Positions 33,418 to 42,598 are shown, numbered from the stretch's first letter. The stretch: 64,000 bases of DNA from Aquimarina brevivitae (GCF_004216895.1 NZ_SGXE01000008.1:29774-93773); one strand, 5' to 3'. Notes: generated by a model not told the origin, from the letters alone. Made by a program: numbers and translations.

Positions 33418-33732
33418 ATGATTACAGAAATTGAAAAAGATAATTTATCAGAAATCGTTGATCAAAACAAAACCGTATTTGTTCAGTTTTCAGCAAGTTG
33501 GTGTGGGAACTGTAGAATTATGAAGCCTAAATTTAAAAAGTTAGCATCAGAAAATGAGAATGCTTCTTTTATAGTGGTAGATGCAGAGAAATTTCCAGAG
33601 TCTCGTAAGTTAGCTAATGTAGATAACTTACCAACTTTTGCAGCTTTCAAAGACGGTAGTTTTGTAAATCAAGTGCAGACAAATAAATTTGATGTTTTAA
33701 AAGAATTAGTTGATGAAGTTACCAGTAATTAA
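33418..33732 (+). CDS. Thioredoxin-family protein
   Basis: This is a 104-residue single-domain thioredoxin fold without signal peptide. The active site is WCGNC (28-32) instead of the classical WCGPC, followed by RIMKPKFK. The cis-proline appears in VDNLPTFAAFKDG. It probably reduces disulfides or serves peroxiredoxins in the cytoplasm. The N in place of P within the motif should shift the redox potential. The next gene starts inside its last codons (20-base overlap), indicating translational coupling. Confidence 0.92.
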   Translation: MITEIEKDNLSEIVDQNKTVFVQFSASWCGNCRIMKPKFKKLASENENASFIVVDAEKFPESRKLANVDNLPTFAAFKDGSFVNQVQTNKFDVLKELVDEVTSN

Positions 33733-33973
33733 ACACCTTACTAATTTTATAGAGGAAAACGACGAAGATTTTATAAATGAAACCATTGAGACCTTAGAGT
33801 CGATTACCGAAGTTAGTTCGTTAAAAGATGAGGAACTCGATGTTATAGGAGAGTTAATCTCTAATCTTTATGGGGCACTTGAGGTAGATAAAATGATTAA
33901 AGACGGAGTTCCAAAGAAAGAGGCACTGAATACCTTTATGCAACGCGTAATGGGTGCTATAGATAAATCCTAA
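33713..33973 (+). CDS. DUF6952 family small protein
   Basis: This is an 86-residue acidic, all-helical protein without cysteines, signal peptide or membrane segment. I recognise it as the small protein that follows the thioredoxin in Flavobacteriaceae peroxiredoxin loci (DUF6952). Its function is unknown. It overlaps the thioredoxin gene by 20 bases in another frame. Tight coupling to a thioredoxin and two peroxidases suggests a role in peroxide defence, but no mechanism can be read from the sequence. Confidence 0.82.
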   Translation: MKLPVIKHLTNFIEENDEDFINETIETLESITEVSSLKDEELDVIGELISNLYGALEVDKMIKDGVPKKEALNTFMQRVMGAIDKS

Positions 33974-33981
33974 TAGAATAA

Positions 33982-34012
33982 CCCTCTATTTGTTGAGGGC
34001 TATGTTTTTTTA
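33982..34012 (+). terminator. Weak terminator after the DUF6952 gene
   Basis: A short stem CCCTC / GAGGG with an 8-base loop is followed by TATGTTTTTTT. The stem is short but the T-run is good. Confidence 0.5.
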
Positions 34013-34081
34013 GAAAAAAATAGCATAATACTACGAAATCTTAGTACTTTTAAATATCATAAACACAAATCAAACTAAACT

Positions 34082-34582
34082 ATGGCTACAATTACATTAA
34101 AAGGAAATAAAATACATACCGTCGGAACGCTACCTGAAGTAGGAGAAAAAGCACCAGAATTTGAATTGGTGAATACCGATTTATCTACTAGTAAATTGTC
34201 CGATTATAAGGGCTCTAAAGTGGTACTTAATATTTTTCCGTCTGTGGATACGGGTATATGTGCAGCATCCGTGCGTGCTTTCAATGAAAAAGCATCAAAA
34301 CTTGATAATACTAAGGTACTTTGTATTTCGAGGGATTTGCCGTTTGCGCTGCAACGATTCTGCGGAGCTGAAGGATTGGAGGATGTAATCAATCATTCAG
34401 ATTTCAAAGCAGGAACATTTGGAAAAGAATATGGCCTTGAAATAACGGATGGTCCATTAGCGGGTTTACATTCCAGAGCGGTTATTGTAGTAGATGAAAA
34501 TGGAAAAATTGTATATACTGAACAAGTACCTGAAATTGCGCAAGAACCAGATTATGATGCTGCAATCAAAGCATTATCCTAA
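34082..34582 (+). CDS. tpx: Thiol peroxidase Tpx
   Basis: This is a 166-residue atypical 2-Cys peroxiredoxin. Peroxidatic C60 is in SVDTGICAASVRAFN and resolving C94 in QRFCGAEG, the same spacing as in Escherichia coli Tpx (61/95). It reduces lipid and alkyl hydroperoxides with thioredoxin. No signal peptide is visible. The DgkA-like gene starts 8 bases after its stop, so the two are probably co-transcribed. Confidence 0.96.
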   Translation: MATITLKGNKIHTVGTLPEVGEKAPEFELVNTDLSTSKLSDYKGSKVVLNIFPSVDTGICAASVRAFNEKASKLDNTKVLCISRDLPFALQRFCGAEGLEDVINHSDFKAGTFGKEYGLEITDGPLAGLHSRAVIVVDENGKIVYTEQVPEIAQEPDYDAAIKALS

Positions 34583-34590
34583 ATAAAAAT

Positions 34591-34959
34591 ATGATTACAT
34601 TGATTAAGTTTATAAAAGGGCGTGTTAAAGGTTTTGGCTATGCCTTTAAAGGCGCCTTTTTATTACTTAAGACAGAGCCCAGTATACAAGTACAAGCCTT
34701 GATAGCTATTGGTATTACAGTAGCTGGTTTTTATTTTGATATCACTAAGACAGAATGGATACTTCAGATATTCGCCATTGGACTGGTGATGAGTATAGAA
34801 GGCTTGAATACCGCGGTAGAAGAGATTGCGGATTTTGTACATCCAGATTTTCATGACAAAATTGGTTTGATTAAAGATGTATCTGCTGGCGCAGTTTTTA
34901 TAGCAGCAGTAATAGCGGTTATTATTGCGCTTATTATCTACATTCCTTATTTAATTTAG
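34591..34959 (+). CDS. Diacylglycerol/undecaprenol kinase family membrane protein
   Basis: This is a 122-residue protein with three membrane helices (about 37-50, 56-72, 98-120) and the family core IEGLNTAVEEIADFV...KIGLIKDVSAGAV. It phosphorylates diacylglycerol or undecaprenol in the inner membrane, recycling lipid carriers. Gram-positive-like members prefer undecaprenol, and the preference here is unknown. It follows tpx by 8 bases. The promoter for ftsK lies in the 66 bases after it. Confidence 0.9.
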   Translation: MITLIKFIKGRVKGFGYAFKGAFLLLKTEPSIQVQALIAIGITVAGFYFDITKTEWILQIFAIGLVMSIEGLNTAVEEIADFVHPDFHDKIGLIKDVSAGAVFIAAVIAVIIALIIYIPYLI

Positions 34960-34975
34960 AAAATTTTTTTTGCAT

Positions 34976-35008
34976 TTTGACGTTCCATAATAGATATTCG
35001 TATTTTTG
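34976..35008 (+). promoter_or_regulatory. Promoter of ftsK
   Basis: TTTG at 34976-34979 and TATTTTTG at 35001-35008 are separated by 21 bases. Both boxes match the flavobacterial consensus fully, and the start codon follows 17 bases later. Confidence 0.7.
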
Positions 35009-35025
35009 CGATAAGACAACAAATA

Positions 35026-37446
35026 ATGGCTAAACGTAAAGCAACCAAAAAAAACAGTACTTCTAAAAAATCTAAAAAATCATTAAAAGAAAAGTTTACC
35101 CTATCAAGACAGCAAAAAGTGGTTTTGGGTACCTTTCTATTTTTCTTAGGGATTGCGTTGTTTTTTGCTTTTCTGTCTTTTTTTTATAACTGGAAGGTAG
35201 ACCAAAGCGAGATATCTCAATTTACGGATAGAAGCTCAGTTCCCAAAAATTGGTTACGCAAGTTCGGCGCAAAAGTGAGTCACTTTTTCATTTTTGAAGG
35301 ATTTGGTGTAGCATCATTGATCGTTCCGGTATTAGTCTCTCTAACCGGTATTTATCTGTTTTTTGATCTCAACCGTAAAAGGCTAGCAGGATTTTGGTTT
35401 TGGGGAAGTTTGGTAATGCTATGGATTTCCATTGTTTTTGGTTTTATCGAACAAGAAAGTGGCCTGTTTGCTGGAGTGATTGGTTTTGAAACCAACGACT
35501 TTTTACAGGATTACGTGGGCTTCATTGGTACCGTTCTTATTTTAGCATTTTTTGCCATAGTCTATATCGTAGTTCGCTTAAAGTATACTCCAGAAAAAAT
35601 TGCGGCTTCCATTAAGAAAACGCAAGAAACAATTGTTGAGGATTTTGAACAGCATCAAGCTACTGAAGAAGCGAATACGAAATCCTCTGAAGAAACTGAT
35701 CTTGAGGAAGATCCAACCAAAAAGGAAGAAGCTGAAGTTCTCAACGCTACAAAAACGATTACTTTAGAAAAAGAACCTACGAATGTAGAGGAAAAACCTG
35801 TAAATTCTACTAAGGAAGAAAAAATCGTTATAAAGTCTGCCGATAATCCTAGTGATATCGCAATGGAAGTGGAGACCGTCCAGGAAGAAGAGGAAGTGGA
35901 AAATCTTAGTGCAAAGTTAGTTAAGGATTTCGGTGAATTTGATCCTAAATTAGAGCTAGGTAATTATCAATTTCCAACGCTAGATCTTTTGAAAGATTAT
36001 GCTTCTCAAACAGGTGGAATTACTATAGATCAAAGTGAACTTGAAGAAAATAAAAATAGGATCGTTGATACCTTAAAAAATTATAAAATTGAAATCGCTC
36101 AGATTAAGGCAACGGTAGGACCAACGGTTACTTTATATGAAATAGTTCCGGAGGCAGGAATTAGAATTTCGAAAATTAAAAATCTCGAAGATGATATTGC
36201 TTTATCTTTAGCGGCTTTAGGGATTCGTATTATCGCGCCAATACCAGGTAAAGGTACAATCGGGATTGAAGTTCCCAATAAAAAGTCTACCATTGTATCG
36301 ATGCGTTCTGCGATTGCATCACCACGCTTCCAAAATGCAGAAATGGAACTGCCATTATCTTTAGGTAAGACTATTGCTAACGAAACGTTTGTTGTCGATT
36401 TAGCAAAAATGCCTCATTTGCTTATGGCAGGTGCAACAGGTCAAGGAAAATCAGTAGGATTAAATGCCATACTGACATCTTTATTGTATAAAAAACATCC
36501 CGCAGAAGTTAAATTTGTGCTTGTTGATCCTAAAAAGGTAGAACTTACCTTATTCAATAAGATTGAAAGGCATTATTTAGCTAAATTACCAGATACAGAA
36601 GAAGCAATTATAACAGATAATACCAAGGTAATTAATACTCTTAATTCCCTTTGTATCGAGATGGATACCCGTTATGATCTCTTGAAACAAGCAATGGTGC
36701 GAAATATCAAGGAATATAACGCTAAATTCAAAGCCCGTAAACTTAATCCAGAAAATGGACATAAATTTTTACCATATATCGTATTAGTGGTGGATGAGTT
36801 TGCTGACCTTATCATGACAGCAGGGAAAGAGGTAGAGACACCAATCGCCAGATTGGCTCAGCTAGCCCGAGCTATCGGTATTCATTTGATAATAGCTACC
36901 CAGCGTCCATCTGTGAATGTAATTACGGGTATGATCAAAGCTAATTTCCCGGCAAGAATTGCATTTAGAGTGACATCTAAGATAGATTCTAGAACCATTT
37001 TGGATACCGGTGGTGCAGATCAACTTATCGGTAGAGGGGATATGTTGTATACACAAGGAAATGACCTGGTTCGGATACAGTGTGCGTTTGTAGACACCCC
37101 TGAAGTTGAACGCATAACAGATTTCATTGGCAGTCAAAAAGCATACCCAGATGCACATTTATTACCAGAGTATGAAGGTGAAGAAAGTGGCACGAGTCTT
37201 GATATAGATGTAGCGGATAGAGATAAGCTTTTTAATGAAGCTGCAGAGGTCATTGTAACTGCACAACAAGGTTCTGCATCTCTATTACAGCGAAAATTAA
37301 AATTGGGCTATAATCGAGCAGGGCGACTAATTGATCAGTTAGAAGCCGCAGGTATTGTAGGTCCATTTGAAGGTAGTAAAGCCAGACAAGTGTTAGTCAC
37401 AGACTTGGTTGCGCTTCAACAATTGTTAGACGAAGAAAAAAAATGA
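35026..37446 (+). CDS. ftsK: DNA translocase FtsK/SpoIIIE
   Basis: This is an 806-residue septal DNA pump that segregates chromosome ends during division. A basic N-terminus is followed by about four membrane helices within residues 25-190. An acidic low-complexity linker comes next (~200-300), then the alpha/beta motor with Walker A GATGQGKS (469-476) and Walker B VLVVDEFADL. The C-terminal winged-helix gamma domain spans about 740-800 (SASLLQRKLKLGYNRAGRL). The linker is short compared with enteric FtsK, as is usual for Bacteroidota. The stop overlaps a possible start of lolA (ATGA). Confidence 0.97.
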   Translation: MAKRKATKKNSTSKKSKKSLKEKFTLSRQQKVVLGTFLFFLGIALFFAFLSFFYNWKVDQSEISQFTDRSSVPKNWLRKFGAKVSHFFIFEGFGVASLIVPVLVSLTGIYLFFDLNRKRLAGFWFWGSLVMLWISIVFGFIEQESGLFAGVIGFETNDFLQDYVGFIGTVLILAFFAIVYIVVRLKYTPEKIAASIKKTQETIVEDFEQHQATEEANTKSSEETDLEEDPTKKEEAEVLNATKTITLEKEPTNVEEKPVNSTKEEKIVIKSADNPSDIAMEVETVQEEEEVENLSAKLVKDFGEFDPKLELGNYQFPTLDLLKDYASQTGGITIDQSELEENKNRIVDTLKNYKIEIAQIKATVGPTVTLYEIVPEAGIRISKIKNLEDDIALSLAALGIRIIAPIPGKGTIGIEVPNKKSTIVSMRSAIASPRFQNAEMELPLSLGKTIANETFVVDLAKMPHLLMAGATGQGKSVGLNAILTSLLYKKHPAEVKFVLVDPKKVELTLFNKIERHYLAKLPDTEEAIITDNTKVINTLNSLCIEMDTRYDLLKQAMVRNIKEYNAKFKARKLNPENGHKFLPYIVLVVDEFADLIMTAGKEVETPIARLAQLARAIGIHLIIATQRPSVNVITGMIKANFPARIAFRVTSKIDSRTILDTGGADQLIGRGDMLYTQGNDLVRIQCAFVDTPEVERITDFIGSQKAYPDAHLLPEYEGEESGTSLDIDVADRDKLFNEAAEVIVTAQQGSASLLQRKLKLGYNRAGRLIDQLEAAGIVGPFEGSKARQVLVTDLVALQQLLDEEKK

Positions 37447-37460
37447 TAACTAAACACGAA

Positions 37461-38099
37461 ATGAAAAAAATTGTTCTTTTACTTATTGCATGTATAGGTT
37501 TCACAAGTTACGTAGAAGCTCAATCCGCTAAAGAGTTATTGGATGAGGTTTCTAAAAAAGTAAAAAGCTATGATAACATTGCCATAAGTTTTAAATATGC
37601 CTTATCCAATCCTAGTGAAAATGTATCTTCAGAAACCCGTGGAGATGTCACATTAAAAGGCAATAAGTACCTTCTTAAATTGATGGGTACCGAACAAATG
37701 TATGACGGTAAAGAATTACACGTCATTATCCCAGAAGATGAAGAAATCAATATCTCATCGCTGAATGAAGAAGATGACGATGCGGTGACACCATCAAAAA
37801 TGCTTTCTTTTTATGAAGAGGGGTATACCTATAAAATGGATATTACTCAAGACGTAAATGGTCGTAAAATTCAGTATGTTAAACTAACACCTATAGACAG
37901 CAATAGCGAACTTAAAGAAGTGTTGTTAGGTATAGATAAGCAAACCAAGCATATTTATAAAATGATTCAAAGTCAAAAAAATGGGTCTAACATAACGATT
38001 ACGGTAAATAGTTTTAAAACCAACCAACCGTTGTCGGAAACCCTATTTAAATTTGATGAAACTAAGTATGACAATTATTATATCAATCGTATGGATTGA
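37461..38099 (+). CDS. lolA: LolA-type outer-membrane lipoprotein carrier protein
   Basis: This is a 212-residue periplasmic carrier with signal peptide MKKIVLLLIACIGFTSYVEA. The mature part shows the LolA half-barrel pattern (KELLDEVSKKVKSYDNIAIS, then GDVTLKGNKYLLKL, then MYDGKELHVIIPEDEEI). LolA moves lipoproteins from the inner to the outer membrane. An ATG at 37443 overlapping the ftsK stop would add six residues before the signal peptide and might be the coupled start. Location between ftsK and lptF is the usual flavobacterial arrangement. Confidence 0.9.
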   Translation: MKKIVLLLIACIGFTSYVEAQSAKELLDEVSKKVKSYDNIAISFKYALSNPSENVSSETRGDVTLKGNKYLLKLMGTEQMYDGKELHVIIPEDEEINISSLNEEDDDAVTPSKMLSFYEEGYTYKMDITQDVNGRKIQYVKLTPIDSNSELKEVLLGIDKQTKHIYKMIQSQKNGSNITITVNSFKTNQPLSETLFKFDETKYDNYYINRMD

Positions 38100-38126
38100 T
38101 ATTAACAGATAAAAAAACTATTTTTG

Positions 38127-38150
38127 AATCCCGAAATTTATTTCGGGATT
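38127..38150 (+). terminator. Stem-loop between lolA and lptF, attenuator-like
   Basis: An 11-bp stem, AATCCCGAAAT / ATTTCGGGATT, has a 2-base loop and is followed by only TTCTTG. It ends 18 bases before the GTG start of the permease gene, so it may be a leaky terminator or affect translation. Confidence 0.65.
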
Positions 38151-38168
38151 TCTTGTAAAATAACATTT

Positions 38169-40190
38169 GTGAAGATATTAGATAGATATATTCTTACTTC
38201 GTTTTTAAAAACGTTTTTTCCATTATTCATAATTATTATGTTTATTCTGTTATTACAGACCATTTGGCTGTTTATTTCAGAGTTAGCCGGTAAGGATTTG
38301 GATTTAGGGGTAATACTGAAGTTTTTAACCTTTGCACTACCACGACTAGTGCCTATGGTATTACCGCTAACGGTTCTTTTAACTTCTATTATGACCTTTG
38401 GAAACTTTGCAGAAAACTATGAGTTTGCTGCGATGAAATCTTCTGGTATTTCTTTACAAAGAGCGATGAGGTACTTGGCGGTACTAATATTTTTTACTGC
38501 GATAGGCGCATTTTGGTTTTCTAATACCATTATGCCGGAATCTGAAAAACGATTTATCAACCTCCGTAAAAATATTTTCAAACTGAAGCCAGCCATGGTT
38601 ATTACACCAAATCAGTTTAATGATCTTGGAGATATCAATATTAAGGTGGCTGAGAAATCAGGTGATAAAGGACAGTATTTAGAAGATATCATTATCCATA
38701 AAAAATCAAATCGACCTGGTAATTATGTGGTCATTAAAGCAGTAGAAGGAGAGCTTAAAGGGAGTCCCGATTCTGAATTTGTCACCTTAGTACTTAAAGA
38801 TGGAAACTACTATGAGGATATTCAACAAAAATCACCTCAAAAAAGAAATAAGCTTCCTTTTGCCAAGGTAGAGTTCGAAGAATACATTTTGAATATGGAT
38901 TTATCCTCGCTGGATGAAGTGGATCTGGATGCGCAACAAACCAATAAAGGGTATAATATGCTCAATGTTGTTGAACTACAGCAAGAGTTGGATACCTTTT
39001 CGTCGAAAGTTAATACAGATTTAGCTTCATTACGCGATGATGTTAACCGTAGAAGTGGTTTTGAAAATCTTAATCGCAATATGAAAATTGATTCTGTAAA
39101 ATCTAAAAAATCAGATTCCCTTCAGTTTTCAGAAATATTTGACACCAAGCAAATGCTACAGATCTATAGTTTGGCATTTACCAATACAGATGGTGTAGTG
39201 CGAAAGATCAAATCCCAGGAAGAAACCATCAAGTTTTTTAAAAGAGGGCTCAATAAATACGAAATGTCCTTACACAATAAATACGCCTTAGGTATATCCT
39301 GTATTATCCTATTCTTTGTGGGAGCTCCACTAGGTGCAATTATTAGAAAAGGAGGGATGGGATTACCTATAGTGATTGGGGTAGTGCTATTTTTAACGTA
39401 TCATTTCATCGGGATATTTGCTAAAAATAGTGCAGAAGAGGGCGGATTGCCACCTTTTTTAGGTTCTTGGCTTTCTACTTTTATCATGCTGCCTTTGAGT
39501 ATTTTTTTAACGTATAGAGCTACAACGGATCAAGGAATATTTAGTTTGGCAAATTTTACACAACCTATAAAAGATTTCTTCTCGAAGCGCGCAGAAAAAA
39601 TTGTAGCGAAGAGTAAAGCAAGACGCAGAAAAAAAATGATGAAGGGTATAGAAACCGTATCTACTGACGATACTGTTTATGTAATTCTCAAGGATTTTGA
39701 AGATGCTAAGCTAAAGGATATCGTAACTAATTTTGAGCAATACGATTATAAAGAAAATTATAAGTTTACAGCGCTAAAAATATTAGAGGAACGTGGTATT
39801 ACTATGGAAGTCCTGGAAGCGAGAGGTGAATTGGATAATCAGAGTTACGAGCAAGCCACAAATTGTTATCAAAACTTCACGAAGTTTGCAGCCTTGATGA
39901 TTTTCTTATATCTCATCAGCCTACTGATCAATATTGTTATTAAAATTGTGGTGAAAGATGCCTCCGATGAAACTTCGGTCTTATTAGGAATCTTTAATTT
40001 AGTTTTTAATCTTTCTTATTTGGTTCTTTTTATCATTACAGCAATAAACTTTGAGAACTTTTACAAACTACTAAAGGAACGTGTTGAAAAGTCCACCTTA
40101 TTGTTTTACCTATTAGGATTTTTCTTTTTCCCGCTATGTTATAGCTACTTTAAAAAGCAAATGAAAATCGATCTAAAATCGGTTCGGTAA
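38169..40190 (+). CDS. LptF/LptG-family LPS export permease
   Basis: This is a 673-residue inner-membrane protein of the YjgP/YjgQ family, which with the LptB ATPase extracts LPS. The N-terminal start KILDRYILTSFLKTFFPLF is typical. Three helices lie within ~12-115, a large periplasmic beta domain at ~140-320, then helices around 380-470. An additional C-terminal part has a cytoplasmic segment and three to four more helices (~585-665). That makes it much longer than enteric LptF/G (~360), an extension seen in flavobacteria. The GTG at 38169 gives the family N-terminus; the frame upstream runs through a hairpin and is rejected. Confidence 0.9.
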   Translation: MKILDRYILTSFLKTFFPLFIIIMFILLLQTIWLFISELAGKDLDLGVILKFLTFALPRLVPMVLPLTVLLTSIMTFGNFAENYEFAAMKSSGISLQRAMRYLAVLIFFTAIGAFWFSNTIMPESEKRFINLRKNIFKLKPAMVITPNQFNDLGDINIKVAEKSGDKGQYLEDIIIHKKSNRPGNYVVIKAVEGELKGSPDSEFVTLVLKDGNYYEDIQQKSPQKRNKLPFAKVEFEEYILNMDLSSLDEVDLDAQQTNKGYNMLNVVELQQELDTFSSKVNTDLASLRDDVNRRSGFENLNRNMKIDSVKSKKSDSLQFSEIFDTKQMLQIYSLAFTNTDGVVRKIKSQEETIKFFKRGLNKYEMSLHNKYALGISCIILFFVGAPLGAIIRKGGMGLPIVIGVVLFLTYHFIGIFAKNSAEEGGLPPFLGSWLSTFIMLPLSIFLTYRATTDQGIFSLANFTQPIKDFFSKRAEKIVAKSKARRRKKMMKGIETVSTDDTVYVILKDFEDAKLKDIVTNFEQYDYKENYKFTALKILEERGITMEVLEARGELDNQSYEQATNCYQNFTKFAALMIFLYLISLLINIVIKIVVKDASDETSVLLGIFNLVFNLSYLVLFIITAINFENFYKLLKERVEKSTLLFYLLGFFFFPLCYSYFKKQMKIDLKSVR

Positions 40191-40227
40191 TTTTTAAGTT
40201 AGGTTATTTTATAACGCATAAACTAAT

Positions 40228-40235
40228 TACCTTTG
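40228..40235 (+). promoter_or_regulatory. -7 promoter element of the ribB gene
   Basis: TACCTTTG matches TAnnTTTG exactly, 24 bases before the ATG at 40260. The -33 region (TTATTTT, 40204-40210) is only a weak match. Confidence 0.5.
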
Positions 40236-40259
40236 TCACTAAATAATTAAGTTACCATT

Positions 40260-41411
40260 ATGTCGCAGATTACAGAATCCAACAATACAATTAAGTTGAA
40301 TACGATCGAAGAAGCCATTGAAGATATTCGACAAGGAAAAGTAATTATTGTTGTCGATGATGAGGACAGAGAAAACGAAGGAGATTTCGTAGCTGCTGCC
40401 GAAAAGGTTACTCCGGAGATGATTAACTTTATGGCCACACACGGTCGTGGATTGATTTGTACTCCACTAACAGAGCAACGTTGTGAGGAACTGAAGTTAA
40501 GCATGATGGTTGGTAATAATACCGATCCTATGGAAACCGCCTTTACTATTTCTGTGGATCTTAAGGGTAAAGGAGTTACCACAGGTATTTCTGCGGGCGA
40601 TAGAGCCAAAACCGTTTTGGCACTGACGGATCAGGATACTAAATCTTATGAATTAGCACGACCAGGACATATATTTCCGCTAAAAGCGAAAGAAGGAGGA
40701 GTGCTAAGAAGAACGGGGCATACAGAAGCTGCTATAGATTTTGCACGCTTAGCAGGTTTACAACCTGCAGGAGTGATTGTAGAAATCATGAATGAGGATG
40801 GAAGTATGGCGCGATTGCCTCAATTGGTTAGTGTTGCTCAAAAATTTGATCTTAAGCTTGTTTCAATTGAAGATTTGGTAGCCTACCGAATGCAACACGA
40901 TTCTTTAATTGAGAAAAAAGAAGATTTTGACATTACCACTCGTTTTGGTAAGTATAGGCTGAGAGCCTATAAGCAAACTACCAACAACCAGGTACATATT
41001 GCACTTACTTTAGGAACCTGGAAGGCAGATGAGCCTGTATTGACCAGAGTTAATTCAACCTTGTACAATAATGATATTCTAGGAACTTTAACCAATGATG
41101 CAGATAAACGCCTGGATGCCATGTTTCAACGCGTCAATTCTGAAGGTAAAGGTGCTATTATTTTTATCAACCAAGAAAGTCAATCTCTTAATCTACTTGG
41201 ACGACTTCATACGCTTAAAGAAATGCAAGTCGGTAGCGAGGTGATAAAAGCACCGAGAATTGCGATGGATTCCAAAGATTTTGGAATTGGAGCACAAATA
41301 TTACACGATATCAACATCCATAAAATACGATTGATGTCCAACAGCGAACAGCAAAAGCGGGTAGGGATGATTGGCTATGGTCTCGAAATTGTAGAATATG
41401 TAACTTACTAA
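40260..41411 (+). CDS. ribB: 3,4-dihydroxy-2-butanone-4-phosphate synthase with degenerate GTP cyclohydrolase II half
   Basis: This is a 383-residue RibBA-type fusion. The N-terminal half (1-205) has the complete synthase signatures [24 protein letters not shown] and [16 protein letters not shown], and makes the four-carbon riboflavin precursor from ribulose 5-phosphate. The C-terminal half has the length of GTP cyclohydrolase II but lacks the zinc motif G-x-C-x(10)-C-x-C. The corresponding segment reads [13 protein letters not shown] with no cysteine, so cyclohydrolase activity is unlikely. A separate ribA should exist elsewhere. The stop overlaps the convergent DegT stop by three bases. Confidence 0.93.
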   Translation: MSQITESNNTIKLNTIEEAIEDIRQGKVIIVVDDEDRENEGDFVAAAEKVTPEMINFMATHGRGLICTPLTEQRCEELKLSMMVGNNTDPMETAFTISVDLKGKGVTTGISAGDRAKTVLALTDQDTKSYELARPGHIFPLKAKEGGVLRRTGHTEAAIDFARLAGLQPAGVIVEIMNEDGSMARLPQLVSVAQKFDLKLVSIEDLVAYRMQHDSLIEKKEDFDITTRFGKYRLRAYKQTTNNQVHIALTLGTWKADEPVLTRVNSTLYNNDILGTLTNDADKRLDAMFQRVNSEGKGAIIFINQESQSLNLLGRLHTLKEMQVGSEVIKAPRIAMDSKDFGIGAQILHDINIHKIRLMSNSEQQKRVGMIGYGLEIVEYVTY

Positions 41412-42598
41412 AGTACATTTCTAATAGCATCAACCATTAATTGTGCTCTTTGGTTCACTTCTTCAGGTGTCCAGGATAATTTTATCAAACACGAAATCGT
41501 TCGGCTCATCCATTGATCACTCATTGGATATTGTTTGTTATTTTGCTTTACAGCAGCAACGATTTCTGGAGAAAATTTAGCAAGCGATTTAGCTTCCAAA
41601 AGATGTTGCCATTTGCGATAATAATGCCAGTTGTTGTCATACCAATAAAAACAAGCATCAACTCCGTTTGCTTTTAAAGCGCCACTGGCTTTTCTTGCCA
41701 GTTCTTCGTTAGGCATAAAGAAATTAAGAAAAGCATAACTCTCTACCCCGTTTTGAGGAACAGCTCTAAAAGAAACCTCTGGGATTTCAGCTATTGCTGC
41801 TCTCAGAATATTATAATGTTGCTTTTGAGTGGCAATAGTTTTGTCGAGTTTTCTTAATTGTGCAATACCTACGGCTGCATTTAATTCCGAAATTCTATAG
41901 TTATAGCCTAAAAAAGGATGAGATTCCGCACCTCTGTCATTACCCACATGATCGTGTCCGTGATCTTGATATTTATCAGCATTACTCGCGTAAGATGCAT
42001 TATTGGTAATAACCGCACCGCCTTCACCACAAGTAACCGTTTTTACGTAGTCAAATGAAAAACATCCTAAATCTCCATAGCTTCCGAGTGGCTTTCCTTC
42101 ATAAGTTCCACCGATAGCCTGACAAGCATCTTCCAGCAGAATCAGGTTATGTTCCTTGCAAATCGCACGTAACGAAGCCAAATCAGCCATTGAACCACAC
42201 ATATGCACGGGCATAACGACTTTAGTTTTAGGTGTAATCGCTTTTTTAACCGCTTCGGGAGACAGCGTTAGTGTATCATCAATATCACAAAGTACAGGGA
42301 TTGCTCCGATCGCCAGGATAGATTCAAAGCTAGCTACAAAAGTAAATGTTGGCATAATCACTTCATCCCCATATCCAACACCTGCAGCTGCTAAGGCAAC
42401 AGATAGCGCAGCGGTACCACTAGATACTGCTTGTGCGTGCGCTACTTGCATTTGCTTAGCAAGAGCTTTCTCCAGTTCCAGTGCTTTATGGTGTCCATTT
42501 CTGTTTCCATCAAACCCGTAGCGCATCAACACTCCGTTGTCTAAAACATCTTGAACTTCTTTTTTTTCTTCTGCTCCAAAAACCTCAAATCCAGGCAT
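41408..42598 (-). CDS. DegT/DnrJ/EryC1/StrS-family aminotransferase
   Basis: This is a 396-residue PLP aminotransferase of the type that makes amino sugars for surface glycans. PLP lysine is K186 in CFSFDYVKTVTCGEGGAV. Other marks are SSGTAALSVAL, DACQAIGG and GYNYRISELNAAVG. Family members transfer an amino group to a nucleotide-linked or inositol ketone. No glycan gene cluster surrounds it, so its pathway is unknown. It is transcribed alone on the minus strand and overlaps the ribB end by three bases without a terminator. Confidence 0.93.
   Translation of the reverse strand: MPGFEVFGAEEKKEVQDVLDNGVLMRYGFDGNRNGHHKALELEKALAKQMQVAHAQAVSSGTAALSVALAAAGVGYGDEVIMPTFTFVASFESILAIGAIPVLCDIDDTLTLSPEAVKKAITPKTKVVMPVHMCGSMADLASLRAICKEHNLILLEDACQAIGGTYEGKPLGSYGDLGCFSFDYVKTVTCGEGGAVITNNASYASNADKYQDHGHDHVGNDRGAESHPFLGYNYRISELNAAVGIAQLRKLDKTIATQKQHYNILRAAIAEIPEVSFRAVPQNGVESYAFLNFFMPNEELARKASGALKANGVDACFYWYDNNWHYYRKWQHLLEAKSLAKFSPEIVAAVKQNNKQYPMSDQWMSRTISCLIKLSWTPEEVNQRAQLMVDAIRNVL

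Noticed and set aside
38124..38168. Upstream extension of the LptF/LptG frame to a TTG
   Set aside because: It would translate through an 11-bp hairpin, and the residues lack similarity to the family N-terminus, which begins at the GTG.
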